From Haliscomenobacter sp041740695 (GTDB lineage: Bacteria; Bacteroidota; Bacteroidia; Chitinophagales; Saprospiraceae): DNA of 64,000 nucleotides. Below, one piece after another: positions 16,384 to 24,832 of the stretch. The stretch is from NCBI RefSeq assembly GCF_041740695.1, contig NZ_JBGSLK010000070.1, forward strand, positions 1-64,000, read 5' to 3'. The position numbers and the translations under genes were made by a program. Positions within the stretch are counted from its first letter, which is position 1; each line of letters begins with the position of its first letter. The notes under the pieces were generated by a model, which saw only the letters and a list, made by a program, of their open reading frames with translations, was not told where the DNA came from and did no database searches.

Positions 16384-17883
16384 TTATGACTCCTGCATTT
16401 TTTGCTGGAAGGTAATTACGATGAATTCTGCTGGGCGTGTTACCGCGATTTTTACGGTAATGCGCATGATGCCGTCCAGGATATCGACTGGACTCATCGT
16501 AGAACCCAAACCTACATCCACACTGAAGGCCTGCTCAGGAGAAGCTCCAGCCAAAGCTCCACCTTGCCATACATTGGTGAGGAAGTTGGTGATCAAGGCC
16601 CGCAGGTTGGTCCAGGTGGTTTGGGTATTCGGTGCAAAAACATAGGGTTCTGCCGCATACTTGATGGATTGTTCGATAAAGATGACTGTTCGGCGAACAC
16701 TGATATATCGCCAATCCTGGCTGTTGCCATCCAGGGTTCGAGCACCCCAAACCAAGACTCCTTTACCTGGAAAAGTGCGGATGGCGTTAATCGCTTTACC
16801 ATCGAGAGGAAGGTTCAAATCTTCCTGTTCTTCGTCGGTGATGTTTACACAAGGTTTGTTGACGGAGCCAATGCTGATGTTAGCAGGAGACTGGAAAACG
16901 CCGATGTTGTTATCTACCATTGAATAAATACCTGCTATACCGGCACTGGGTGGTAGAAGGTTGATTTTGGCCCGGATGCTTTCCATGATGGTTTTGTAGA
17001 GTGGGCATACGACCAGCAGGGTTTGATTCAAATTGGTATCCGCGGCTGTAGTGCCTAATTTTTGAATTTCGGCTTTGACTTTTTCGGCACGCTCGTCGTC
17101 AATGAGTTTAGCTTTACGATTGTCGTCAACTTCTTTTTCCAATAGTTTTTTTAATGAATCAATGGCCTCGGGGGCAAGATTGACAAAACTCACGCTGTCG
17201 GAGCCGACGATTGTCGTTTCCAGCCAGGGATAATACGCAGCGCCCCACTGTAAATTATGGTCTCCAATGTTGCTGCGGTAAGCTTCTGCATTTTTATGGG
17301 GGTCTGGTTCCGTTTCCGCATTTTCATTCATGTACACATCAAATATGGCAAAGCGATTGGACATTTTGCTGCAATGTGCCAACATGGCTTGATGCAGCTC
17401 GCCATAAACATCTTGCCCCAGCAACATCGAATCGGGAATCACCAACATGGTTGGTTCTGGCTCTTTTTCCAGGGTGTCTATCCCGATGGTTGCTTTGCCA
17501 AAAAAATCTTCTTTTTTTACGGCCTGAGCATAATTGCCAATTGAAACGATGTAACAATCCGACCCTCCATTGGCAAAAAAGAGCTTCATGCTGTAAAACA
17601 GCAGATAGCGTGTGTTTTCGGTTACGGTTAGTTTATAGTTTTTATCTGGATCTGGATTTTCAGCCAATCCGTAAGTTGTATTTGGCCCTTCGCCAAAGTA
17701 CAACAAGTACTCGCCGAAAGAAGAAATGCGGGTAGGAACGTTTTTAAGGTCTTTTTTATCCATAACCGCTTTTTCGGTATAGCCTACAAATGCGGGAACC
17801 GCAGTAGGAACGGGGACAACAGAGTTTGGGAACGCATTTTTTTCCTCTATGTAGACCCCAGGTGTTTTGTACATGTTGGCCAT
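16384..17883 (-). CDS. Phage-tail-like contractile sheath protein
   Basis: The 499-residue product has the sheath N-terminal signature (YKTPGVYIEEKNAFPNSV...AVPAFVGYTE) and the conserved C-terminal sheath domain (VLVWGARTLDGNSQDWRYIS, RRTVIFIEQSIKYA, and VKIAVTRPAEFIVITFQQ). A charged helical insert (LLEKEVDDNRKAKLIDDERAE) lies near residue 230-265. This is typical of the sheath of extracellular contractile injection systems or a related T6SS-like apparatus in Bacteroidota. With the tube gene it forms an isolated two-gene unit, flanked by a secreted unknown and a glycosidase, with no other tail genes in the window. It is divergent from the gene at 18039. Confidence 0.93.
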   Translation of the reverse strand: MANMYKTPGVYIEEKNAFPNSVVPVPTAVPAFVGYTEKAVMDKKDLKNVPTRISSFGEYLLYFGEGPNTTYGLAENPDPDKNYKLTVTENTRYLLFYSMKLFFANGGSDCYIVSIGNYAQAVKKEDFFGKATIGIDTLEKEPEPTMLVIPDSMLLGQDVYGELHQAMLAHCSKMSNRFAIFDVYMNENAETEPDPHKNAEAYRSNIGDHNLQWGAAYYPWLETTIVGSDSVSFVNLAPEAIDSLKKLLEKEVDDNRKAKLIDDERAEKVKAEIQKLGTTAADTNLNQTLLVVCPLYKTIMESIRAKINLLPPSAGIAGIYSMVDNNIGVFQSPANISIGSVNKPCVNITDEEQEDLNLPLDGKAINAIRTFPGKGVLVWGARTLDGNSQDWRYISVRRTVIFIEQSIKYAAEPYVFAPNTQTTWTNLRALITNFLTNVWQGGALAGASPEQAFSVDVGLGSTMSPVDILDGIMRITVKIAVTRPAEFIVITFQQKMQES

Positions 17884-18038
17884 ACGAACCTGAATTAGAT
17901 GTTCAGTTTAATCTCTAAATTTACAAATTAGATTCACTTTCTCAGTTCAAATTTCAGGACAGCACAGGAAAGTCCCCAATTCTTCAAAATGTACCTTTAT
18001 TTTGTCGCTGTTCCTAAATAGCTTTCAACCTACGTCAA

Positions 18039-20153
18039 ATGGTCAAATATTTTCTGCTTTGGGCACTTGTATGGATGTGCATTAGCCCGATTAATGGGCA
18101 AAAAGCACCTAAAATCGACCGGGAAAAACTGGTCAAACGCCACAACATCAGCCACGCTGAAATCACCCCTTTCAGCCCGCTCTCCGTAGGCAATGGTAAA
18201 TTTGTGTTCACTGCCGATATCACGGGCTTACAGACCTTCCCGGAACATTACGAACCCGGTATTCCCTTGGGTACCCAATCCGACTGGGGTTGGCACTACC
18301 CCTTGAACCCCCGCGGCTATAAGTTGAGTGACATTCTAAAGCCCTATCAGGTTGGAGATCGCGAGGTCAACTACGCCTGGCGCCACAGCATGGCCAGCGA
18401 TACCTTCAAAGCGAAAGCTTCGGACTGGCTGCGCGAAAGCCCCCACCGCATCCATTTGGGCATGATTGGCCTGGAAATGAAAAAAAAGGACCAAAGCCCG
18501 GTAAGCATTGAAGACCTAAAAAATCCCAAACAGGAACTGGATCTTTGGACGGGCCGGATGAGCAGTACCTTTGAGATAGAAGGTCAGCCGGTAAAAGTTG
18601 AAACCCTGGGCAATCCAAATCTGGATGGATTTTCGGTACAAATTACCTCACCTTTGGTGGAAGAGGGCCGCCTCAAAGTCAAAATCCGCTTTCCTTTTGG
18701 CATTCCCCAGCGCCTGAGTTATAGCTTCGCCCAGAATGACCAACACCGCAGTGTGTTGTTGGACAAAAGAAACCAGCGGGCCCTGTTCTCCCACCAGCAG
18801 GACAACGACTTGTATTACATTGGGGTTCGGCACAGTGCGGGCGAAATTCAGGCGGGAGGCGCACATACCTGGTTTTTGGTGCCAGATAACAAGAAGCCAC
18901 GCTTTGAATGCAGCCTGGTTTTTAGTCAATATGACTTTCCGCTGAACCGCATTCCCCATCATGACAGCATCCGCATTGCCAATGTACAATCCTGGTCTCG
19001 TTTTTGGAAAAGTGGGGGTGCTATCGATTTTTCTCAGTGTACCGATCCTCGCGCCAAAGAATTGGAACGCCGGGTGGTTTTGTCCCAATACCTCACCCGC
19101 ATCAACTGCGCCGGAACCCTTCCCCCTCAGGAAACGGGCCTGACGTACAACAGTTGGAATGGCAAATTCCACCTGGAAATGCACTGGTGGCACGGGGTAC
19201 ATTTCCCGATGTGGCAACGCGCGGAATACCTGCGGCCCCAAATGACTTATTACAAGCGGATTCAGGAAAAAGCCAGAGTCACTGCCCAAATGCAGGGTTA
19301 TGCAGGTGTACGCTGGCCTAAAATGACTGGCCCCGAGGGCGACGAAAGCCCCAGTGGAATTGGCCCTTTCCTGATCTGGCAACAGCCCCATTTCATTTAT
19401 TTGGCTGAACTCTTGTACCAGGATAAACCCAATAGAGCTACCATTTCACAATACCAGGATCTGGTTTTTGCCACCGCGGAATTCATGGCCTCTTATGCGC
19501 GTTGGGATGAAAAGCGCCAGCAATATGTACTGGGCCCAGCCTTGATCCCGGCGCAGGAAAACTTCCGCCCGGAAACAACGATGAATCCTCCCTTTGAATT
19601 GACCTATTGGCGCTGGGCCTTGCGCACTGCGCAGGAGTGGCGCAAACGGGCTGGCCTGGCTCCAAACGACCAATGGCAAAAAGTCATTGATCAATTGGCC
19701 CCTTTGGCGACCCGTGACGGCTTGTACCTCTTTGCGGAAAATGCTGTGGATAGTTACCTCGATTCCGCGTATTTGCACGACCACCCCATGATTGCGGGCA
19801 CTTTTGGGATGTTGCCCCCTTCCCCGGAAGTGGATCCAAAAATCCTGGAAAAATCTCTGGATGCCCTCTGGACCAAATGGGACTGGCCCAGCACCTGGGG
19901 TTGGGATTACCCCATGCTCGCGATGAGCGCTGCCCGAATGAAAAGGCCCGACTGGGTGGTAGACTACCTCAGCATGAAAACCGTCAAAAATACCTACCTC
20001 ACCAATGGCCACAATTACCAACGTTTCGACCTGAGCATTTACCTGCCGGGAAACGGAGGATTGTTGGCTGCTGTTGCGATGATTTGTACCCAGGATGCCT
20101 GGCCGAAAGACGGTACTTGGAAGGTGAGGTGGGAAAAACTCAGAAGCTTATAA
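18039..20153 (+). CDS. Secreted six-hairpin glycosidase-like protein
   Basis: The 704-residue product has a signal peptide (MVKYFLLWALVWMCISPINGQ). It appears to contain an N-terminal beta domain (LSVGNGKFVFTADITGLQTF, residues about 45-300) followed by an (alpha/alpha)6 barrel, the arrangement of GH65-like and related families. Candidate active-site segments are TYNSWNGKFHLEMHWWHGVH, the IPAQENF stretch, and WDWPSTWGWDYPMLAMSAAR. I cannot assign a CAZy family with certainty; GH65-like is the best guess, with no visible phosphorylase hallmark. It is followed, after a palindromic repeat, by a sodium:solute symporter on the same strand, so cleavage and uptake of a sugar may be linked. Confidence 0.75.
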   Translation: MVKYFLLWALVWMCISPINGQKAPKIDREKLVKRHNISHAEITPFSPLSVGNGKFVFTADITGLQTFPEHYEPGIPLGTQSDWGWHYPLNPRGYKLSDILKPYQVGDREVNYAWRHSMASDTFKAKASDWLRESPHRIHLGMIGLEMKKKDQSPVSIEDLKNPKQELDLWTGRMSSTFEIEGQPVKVETLGNPNLDGFSVQITSPLVEEGRLKVKIRFPFGIPQRLSYSFAQNDQHRSVLLDKRNQRALFSHQQDNDLYYIGVRHSAGEIQAGGAHTWFLVPDNKKPRFECSLVFSQYDFPLNRIPHHDSIRIANVQSWSRFWKSGGAIDFSQCTDPRAKELERRVVLSQYLTRINCAGTLPPQETGLTYNSWNGKFHLEMHWWHGVHFPMWQRAEYLRPQMTYYKRIQEKARVTAQMQGYAGVRWPKMTGPEGDESPSGIGPFLIWQQPHFIYLAELLYQDKPNRATISQYQDLVFATAEFMASYARWDEKRQQYVLGPALIPAQENFRPETTMNPPFELTYWRWALRTAQEWRKRAGLAPNDQWQKVIDQLAPLATRDGLYLFAENAVDSYLDSAYLHDHPMIAGTFGMLPPSPEVDPKILEKSLDALWTKWDWPSTWGWDYPMLAMSAARMKRPDWVVDYLSMKTVKNTYLTNGHNYQRFDLSIYLPGNGGLLAAVAMICTQDAWPKDGTWKVRWEKLRSL

Positions 20154-20200
20154 ACAGTTCGTCATCCCGAATTTTGAAACTCCAACCGCGGTAGCGGTTG

Positions 20201-20359
20201 AATCTTGCATAGCCGCGGTCGTCCGCGGGCTTGAAGGTTATGCGAGGTTCCGCAACCGCGGCAGCGGTTGAATTTCGCCCCAATTTGTTCAACCGCTGCC
20301 GCGGTTGTGATACATTCCACTGTTCATTTTACCGCGGACGACCGCGGCTATGCAAGATT
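20201..20359. repeat. Nested inverted repeat with CCGCGG core
   Basis: A perfect 28-base outer inverted repeat has arms at 20201-20228 and 20332-20359 (AATCTTGCATAGCCGCGGTC... ending in TCCGCGG). A perfect 20-base inner inverted repeat lies at 20253-20272 (CAACCGCGGCAGCGGTTGAA) and 20288-20307, and each inner arm is itself an imperfect palindrome. A further CAACCGCGGTAGCGGTTGAA-like copy is seen at about 20183-20202. The 370-base gap between the glycosidase-like gene and the symporter is otherwise empty. It may be a palindromic mobile repeat or a structured 3' region. Confidence 0.9.
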
Positions 20360-20523
20360 GAATCACTCCGTGATTCTAAATGCTTTAATGCTTGAGTGAA
20401 ATAAAACAGCCGTTTTGCAGGACAAGAAAAAGGAGAGACAGGACGCTAACAGATTTAGAATTTATCCACAAAAACAATTTCTTTTTATCTTCATTGACTC
20501 AACTTCCAAATCAGCTTCAACCC

Positions 20524-22050
20524 ATGCCCAATTCAGTCTCACTCCTCGACGGCCTCATCATCGTGGTTTATTTTTTGTTGATGGTCGGTGTCGGCGTGTT
20601 TTTTTCAAAACGCAACAACAGCTCTGCTCAATTTACCACCGCCAGTGGGCGGATTCCGGGCTGGGCCTTAGGTTTGTCGTTTTATGCTACATTTTTAAGT
20701 GCCATTACTTTTCTGGGGGATCCGGGTAAGTCTTTTGGCAGCAATTGGAATCCTTTTGTCTTTAGCCTTTCCATGCCTTTTGCGGCTTATATTTCGGCGC
20801 GTTTTTTTGTGCCTTTTTACCGCGAGCAACAGGTTGTCAGCGCGTACAGCCATTTGGAGGAACGTTTTGGGGCCTGGGCCAGGACTTACGCCATGCTCTG
20901 TTTTATCATGACCCAATTGGCGCGCATGGGGACTATTTTTTACGGAGTTGCCCTGATGCTGAACGCACTGACGGGTTATGGGATGCACTGGATCATTTTG
21001 GCCCTGGGCTGTTGCATCATTGTGTACACTGTCATGGGGGGCATGGAGGCGGTAATCTGGACGGAGGTCGTGCAGGCCATCATCAAAACCCTGGGCGCTT
21101 TGTTGATTTTAGGGATCGTTTTGTCACAAGTCAAGTTTTCCACCATTGTTTCGACGGGATGGCAGGAACACAAATTCAGCTTGGGCAGCTTCCGCCCTGA
21201 TTTTTTCCAGAGTAGTTTTTGGGTGGTTTTTTTGTATGGGTTTTTCATCAACCTGACCAATTTTGGCATCGATCAAAACTACATCCAACGCTACCATACG
21301 GCTCGGAATACGCAGGATGCTTCGCGGAGCATTTGGTTGTGTGTGGTGTATTATCTCCCGGTCTCGATGCTTTTCTTTTTTATTGGAACGGCGTTGTATG
21401 TGTATTATCAACAGCAGCCCGACTTGATTTTGGAACTCAAACAACAAGTCGCTCTTGAAAAAGGCCTGGATTTGAATGGCTTGCAGCCTGCCGATTATGG
21501 CGATAAGGTTTTGCCTTTTTTTATCAAAACCCAAATTCCGACCGGGTTTCTGGGCTTACTGATGGCGGCTTTGTTGTCGGCGGCCATGAGCACGATGAGC
21601 AGTGGTATGAACAGCTCGGCGACTGTTTTTTTACAAGACATTTATCAGCGGTACTTTAACCCACAGGCAAGTCCTGCTCAGCAGTTGCGGGTACTGCGGA
21701 TTGCCACGGTGGTCATGGGCTGTATGGGCATGGCTTTTGGCCTGGGTATGATCGGGGTGAAAAGTTTGTTGGACGCCTGGTGGAAAATGGCGGGTTTGTT
21801 TGCCAGTGGGATGTTGGGCTTGTTTTTATTGGGCTTTTTGAACAAGAGGGTAGGGGGCACGGCGGCAAAAATTGCGGCATTTTTGGGCCTGTTGCTTATT
21901 GCCTGGCTGAGCTTCAAGGACTTTTTTCCATTGGATTGGCAAAGCCCATTTGATTCAAAATTGACCGTGGTGCTGGGGACTTTGACGATTGTCGGCACCG
22001 GGGTATTGGTTCAAAGTTTGTTCAAAGCGAAAAATAGTAAAGAAAGTTAG
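20524..22050 (+). CDS. Sodium:solute symporter (SSS family)
   Basis: The 508-residue product, counted from the ATG at 20524 (MPNSVSLLDGLIIVVYFLLM), has about 13 hydrophobic spans, as usual for SSS transporters. Family features include FTTASGRIPGWALGLSFYAT near the N-terminus and NFGIDQNYIQRYHTARN, the conserved GxxQRY-type region. The expected role is sodium-coupled uptake of a sugar, sialic acid, amino acid or similar solute across the inner membrane. The 44 codons before this Met in the longer frame are polar and derive from the flanking region, so they are excluded. The glycosidase-like gene upstream suggests a carbohydrate, but the substrate is not readable from the sequence. It is convergent, with a one-base gap, with the anti-sigma gene. 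Confidence 0.88.
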   Translation: MPNSVSLLDGLIIVVYFLLMVGVGVFFSKRNNSSAQFTTASGRIPGWALGLSFYATFLSAITFLGDPGKSFGSNWNPFVFSLSMPFAAYISARFFVPFYREQQVVSAYSHLEERFGAWARTYAMLCFIMTQLARMGTIFYGVALMLNALTGYGMHWIILALGCCIIVYTVMGGMEAVIWTEVVQAIIKTLGALLILGIVLSQVKFSTIVSTGWQEHKFSLGSFRPDFFQSSFWVVFLYGFFINLTNFGIDQNYIQRYHTARNTQDASRSIWLCVVYYLPVSMLFFFIGTALYVYYQQQPDLILELKQQVALEKGLDLNGLQPADYGDKVLPFFIKTQIPTGFLGLLMAALLSAAMSTMSSGMNSSATVFLQDIYQRYFNPQASPAQQLRVLRIATVVMGCMGMAFGLGMIGVKSLLDAWWKMAGLFASGMLGLFLLGFLNKRVGGTAAKIAAFLGLLLIAWLSFKDFFPLDWQSPFDSKLTVVLGTLTIVGTGVLVQSLFKAKNSKES

Positions 22051-22051
22051 C

Positions 22052-22771
22052 TTAAATGGCATGATTGGCAATCAACCTACTTACCGTAGGTTCGCTACTC
22101 CCACCCAATGGCTCAATGGTAATGTTGAGACTGGTCGCCTCATCCAAATATTTTAGATCTTGGTACTTATCCAAGTTGGTGCTAATTAGCCCGATGCTGA
22201 TCATTTTCCCGGCCACATCGACCCAAATTTGGTATTGTTTGTCACTAGGTAGTTTGGGTAAATTAAATGGATTGAGCATGGCCTTTTTACTCGTTTTGTT
22301 CCAATAAACCAAGGCAGCGGCTTCTGTACTTGCAGCGGTTTGGGTGAGCACTACTGGCTGGGTTTGAGGGTCTTTGAGGAAAGCAATAATTTTTTCGCGG
22401 CTCTCACAAGTACTCAATTCAGACAACAAGGTTCGATTTTCTTCTTGCAAATTGCGCATCCGCAAGGCGGATAAGCCACACAACAGCGCTAGTGATCCAA
22501 TCACGACCACACTCAACCAATTGATTTGTCCGTAAGCTTTGTCCTCGCTTGTATTTGTGGCAATCTGCGGTTCATTCGCTCCCTGCGCCGGAACTGGAAT
22601 GTCCTGTTGCAAGGCGTATTGTTTGATGGCGTCGCGCAACTCAGTTACTTCCTGATTGAGTTCGGGGTACAAATCAAGGTGTCGCTCTACCTCCTGCGTT
22701 TCGTCAGGGTCGGTAATGCCTAAAACGTATTGCTCCAATAGTCCGGTTGCCAAAAAAGTCTGTTTATCCAT
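22052..22771 (-). CDS. RskA-type anti-sigma factor
   Basis: The 239-residue product has a cytoplasmic N-terminal helical domain typical of anti-sigma-K factors (GLLEQYVLGITDPDETQEVE, then HLDLYPELNQEVTELRDAI), one membrane span at about residues 83-103 (INWLSVVVIGSLALLCGLSA), a coiled segment (LQEENRTLLSELSTCE) and an extracytoplasmic RskA domain ending in LNITIEPLGGSSEPTVSR. Such proteins sequester an ECF sigma factor at the membrane until proteolysed. The usual partner sigma gene is not adjacent: the next gene is divergent and encodes a WG-repeat protein. The nearest sigma gene in the window is 13 kb away at 8474-9091 and is probably unrelated. Confidence 0.88.
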   Translation of the reverse strand: MDKQTFLATGLLEQYVLGITDPDETQEVERHLDLYPELNQEVTELRDAIKQYALQQDIPVPAQGANEPQIATNTSEDKAYGQINWLSVVVIGSLALLCGLSALRMRNLQEENRTLLSELSTCESREKIIAFLKDPQTQPVVLTQTAASTEAAALVYWNKTSKKAMLNPFNLPKLPSDKQYQIWVDVAGKMISIGLISTNLDKYQDLKYLDEATSLNITIEPLGGSSEPTVSRLIANHAI

Positions 22772-22814
22772 AGTGTTGGTGTCGAAACAAAAGCAAAACA
22801 GTAAAATACAGAAA

Positions 22815-22961
22815 AGGTTGAGAAGGTTGAGGGAGGTTGAGAAGGTTTAGGCTACCGCGAGCGACTTGGGCACCATCGGCACACGCACACTAACACACAC
22901 AAACACACACCCATTCTTGCGGTAGCCTAAACCTCCCTAAACCTTCTCAACCTTCCTCAAC
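22815..22961. repeat. Imperfect inverted repeat with CA-rich loop
   Basis: The left arm at 22815-22859 (repeats of GGTTGAGAA then TTTAGGCTACCGC) pairs with the right arm at 22919-22961 (GCGGTAGCCTAAACCTCCC...). The arms differ by a shift of one short repeat unit. The loop includes a CA/ACACA-rich low-complexity stretch (about 22883-22912). It sits between the divergent anti-sigma and WG-repeat genes, so any promoter for them must lie within or beside it. The TTTATCTTCG at about 22969 resembles a degenerate TAnnTTTG box for the WG gene. Confidence 0.8.
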
Positions 22962-23003
22962 TTTTTCTTTATCTTCGCCCCGCGTTCTTCATCCCCGCAA
23001 CCT

Positions 23004-24029
23004 ATGGACCAGGCATTATTCAAGATCAGAGAAAAAGGAAAATTCGGTTTTATCAATCGACAAGGAGAGGTAGTTATTGAGCCACAATATTATGAAGCGG
23101 AAGACTTTTTTAATGGCTATTCCCGCATTCGCCTCAACGACAAGTGGGTGCCAATGGACACCTTGGGCCGTTTGTTGATCAAGCATTTTTTCAATTTTGT
23201 AGGCTATTTTGAAGAAGGCCTGGCTCGGGCACAACTGGTCAATCGTTGGGGCTACATCGATCCAAAATGCAACATTGTCATCGACATTCAATACGACCAG
23301 GCCGGTGATTTTAGTGAAGGTCTGGCCGCAGTGAGCCGTCGTCGCCAGTATGGTTACATCGACCCAGAAGGCGATTGGGTCGTACAACCCCAATACGAAT
23401 GGGCTGGTTCTTACAGCAAAGGGCTGGCGCCAGTGGCATGGAATGAAGGTTCAGGATTTATTGAGCAGGATGGCTTTTTAGCCTTCAGTACACCTTATGA
23501 AAAATGTTTGCCTTATCAGCAGGACATTGCCGTTTGTGTGCACCGCCGCCTCTGGGGTTTGATTAATCGGCAGGGAAAGACCCTTTGTGAACCCCAATAT
23601 TTGTACAAAGAAGGGATTTCCAATGGCGATTTTTTTGATGGGATGGCCATCATTTGCCGCGACAATCTTTTTGGCTTCATCAATCAAAAAGGGGAAGAAG
23701 TTGTGGCTCCACAGTATGAGGCGGTAGGTGATTTTAGTGAAGGTTTGGCTCCAGTGCAACAGGACCGACTATACGGCTACATTGATTCAACCGGACAAGA
23801 ACTGATTCCCATCCAATTTCAGGATGCGAACGTGTTTTCGGAAGGGCTGGCTGCCGTGAACAACAAAGGCTCCTGGGGGTACATTGATCGCTCCGGTGAA
23901 CTGGTGATTCCCCCGCTGTACCGCCAGGGTGGCGCGTTTAAAAATGGATTGGCGCTGGTTATCGCTGCGGGCAAGTGGGCGTATATTGATGCCAAGGGAC
24001 AGCCGGTGTGGGTAGAAAATATCCGATAA
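23004..24029 (+). CDS. WG-repeat (KWG) protein
   Basis: The 341-residue product is almost entirely WG repeats, with units such as GKFGFINRQGEVVIEPQYYE, RWGYIDPKCNIVIDIQYDQA and GSWGYIDRSGELVIPPLYRQ, about ten copies of roughly 35 residues. WG repeats form beta-propeller-like scaffolds whose function is mostly unknown; they are common in Bacteroidota. No signal peptide is visible, so it is predicted to be cytoplasmic. It stands alone, divergent from the anti-sigma gene and convergent with psd. Confidence 0.9.
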   Translation: MDQALFKIREKGKFGFINRQGEVVIEPQYYEAEDFFNGYSRIRLNDKWVPMDTLGRLLIKHFFNFVGYFEEGLARAQLVNRWGYIDPKCNIVIDIQYDQAGDFSEGLAAVSRRRQYGYIDPEGDWVVQPQYEWAGSYSKGLAPVAWNEGSGFIEQDGFLAFSTPYEKCLPYQQDIAVCVHRRLWGLINRQGKTLCEPQYLYKEGISNGDFFDGMAIICRDNLFGFINQKGEEVVAPQYEAVGDFSEGLAPVQQDRLYGYIDSTGQELIPIQFQDANVFSEGLAAVNNKGSWGYIDRSGELVIPPLYRQGGAFKNGLALVIAAGKWAYIDAKGQPVWVENIR

Positions 24030-24059
24030 AGAGGATAGCAGATTTTTTACTCGTTACTT

Positions 24060-24172
24060 AGGTGATTCCTTGAGTGTCTTAGGTTTCTTAGGTGGTGAAA
24101 CAATTCCCTGCTGCGCAGGTTCTTTTCTTTTTTTACCACCTAAGAAACTTTAGAAACCTTAGATTCACCTCA
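24060..24172. repeat. Inverted repeat between convergent genes
   Basis: The left block (CTTAGGTTTCTTAGGTGGT, ending at 24096) pairs with the right block beginning ACCACCTAAGAAACTTTAG at 24135; the perfect core is 12 bases and pairing continues imperfectly outwards. A T-rich run (TTTTCTTTTTTT) precedes the right arm. It lies between the convergent WG and psd genes and could terminate transcription in both directions. Confidence 0.6.
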
Positions 24173-24174
24173 GA

Positions 24175-24825
24175 TTAACACACCGCAATCACATCCACAT
24201 TCCCCTTCACTTTTTGCCCAATGCTCACCTTTACCTCAGCATCGAGTGGCAAAAACAAATCCACCCGCGACCCAAATTTGATGAACCCAAATTCCTGACC
24301 CTGCTCCAGGGTTTGTCCGGGCTTCACATAATAACGAATCCGTCGCGCTACTGCCCCTGCGATTTGACGCAGCAAAATTTCCACTTTGGCATTTTTGATT
24401 ACTACCGTAGTGCGTTCATTTTCGGTAGAAGACTTGGGGTGCCAGGCCACCAGGTACTTACCGGGATGGTACTCTGCGTATTGTACGGTGCCACCAATCG
24501 CTGCACGGTTTACATGTACATTGAGTGGCGACATAAAAATCGAAACCTGCAATCTTTTTTCCTTGAAATACTCTGTTTCTTCCGCTTCCTCAATGACCAC
24601 GACTTGCCCATCGGCGGGGGCATAAATGATGCCTTCACCCATCGTTGGGACAACCCGTTTTGGATTGCGGAAAAACTGTACAATCAAACCCCAGAAGCCC
24701 ACACTGAGTAGACCCAACCAGGGTTGGAGAATCGGCAAAAACAGGGCACACAGAATATTAATCCCAGCAAGCAAAAGTGTGGCGATGAGAATGATGAGGT
24801 AACCTTCGCGGTGAATGCGTATCAT
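24175..24825 (-). CDS. psd: Phosphatidylserine decarboxylase family protein
   Basis: The 216-residue product has two N-terminal membrane spans (LIILIATLLLAGINILCALF, then LLSVGFWGLIVQFF) and a C-terminal catalytic domain with the short-type PSD signatures MSPLNVHVNRAAIGG and the self-cleavage site FGS at about Gly185-Ser186 (KFGSRVDLF). In this family self-cleavage before the Ser creates the pyruvoyl group. The protein converts phosphatidylserine to phosphatidylethanolamine. It lies 7 bases downstream of cdsA, so the two phospholipid genes are probably one operon with the CPBP gene upstream. Confidence 0.93.
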   Translation of the reverse strand: MIRIHREGYLIILIATLLLAGINILCALFLPILQPWLGLLSVGFWGLIVQFFRNPKRVVPTMGEGIIYAPADGQVVVIEEAEETEYFKEKRLQVSIFMSPLNVHVNRAAIGGTVQYAEYHPGKYLVAWHPKSSTENERTTVVIKNAKVEILLRQIAGAVARRIRYYVKPGQTLEQGQEFGFIKFGSRVDLFLPLDAEVKVSIGQKVKGNVDVIAVC

Positions 24826-24832
24826 TTTTTAG

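Noticed and set aside
15872..17883. Sheath and tube genes as part of a prophage
   Set aside because: No capsid, portal, terminase, lysis, integrase or replication gene is present nearby; the flanks are chromosomal metabolic genes.
8474..22771. The sigma factor at 8474-9091 as partner of the RskA-type protein at 22052-22771
   Set aside because: They are 13 kb apart in different contexts, and the sigma gene already overlaps another candidate regulator; nothing in the sequence links them.
22883..22912. CA-rich stretch as a slipped-strand phase-variation tract
   Set aside because: The ACAC units are interrupted and lie outside any reading frame or a clear promoter spacer; it forms the loop of the inverted repeat.
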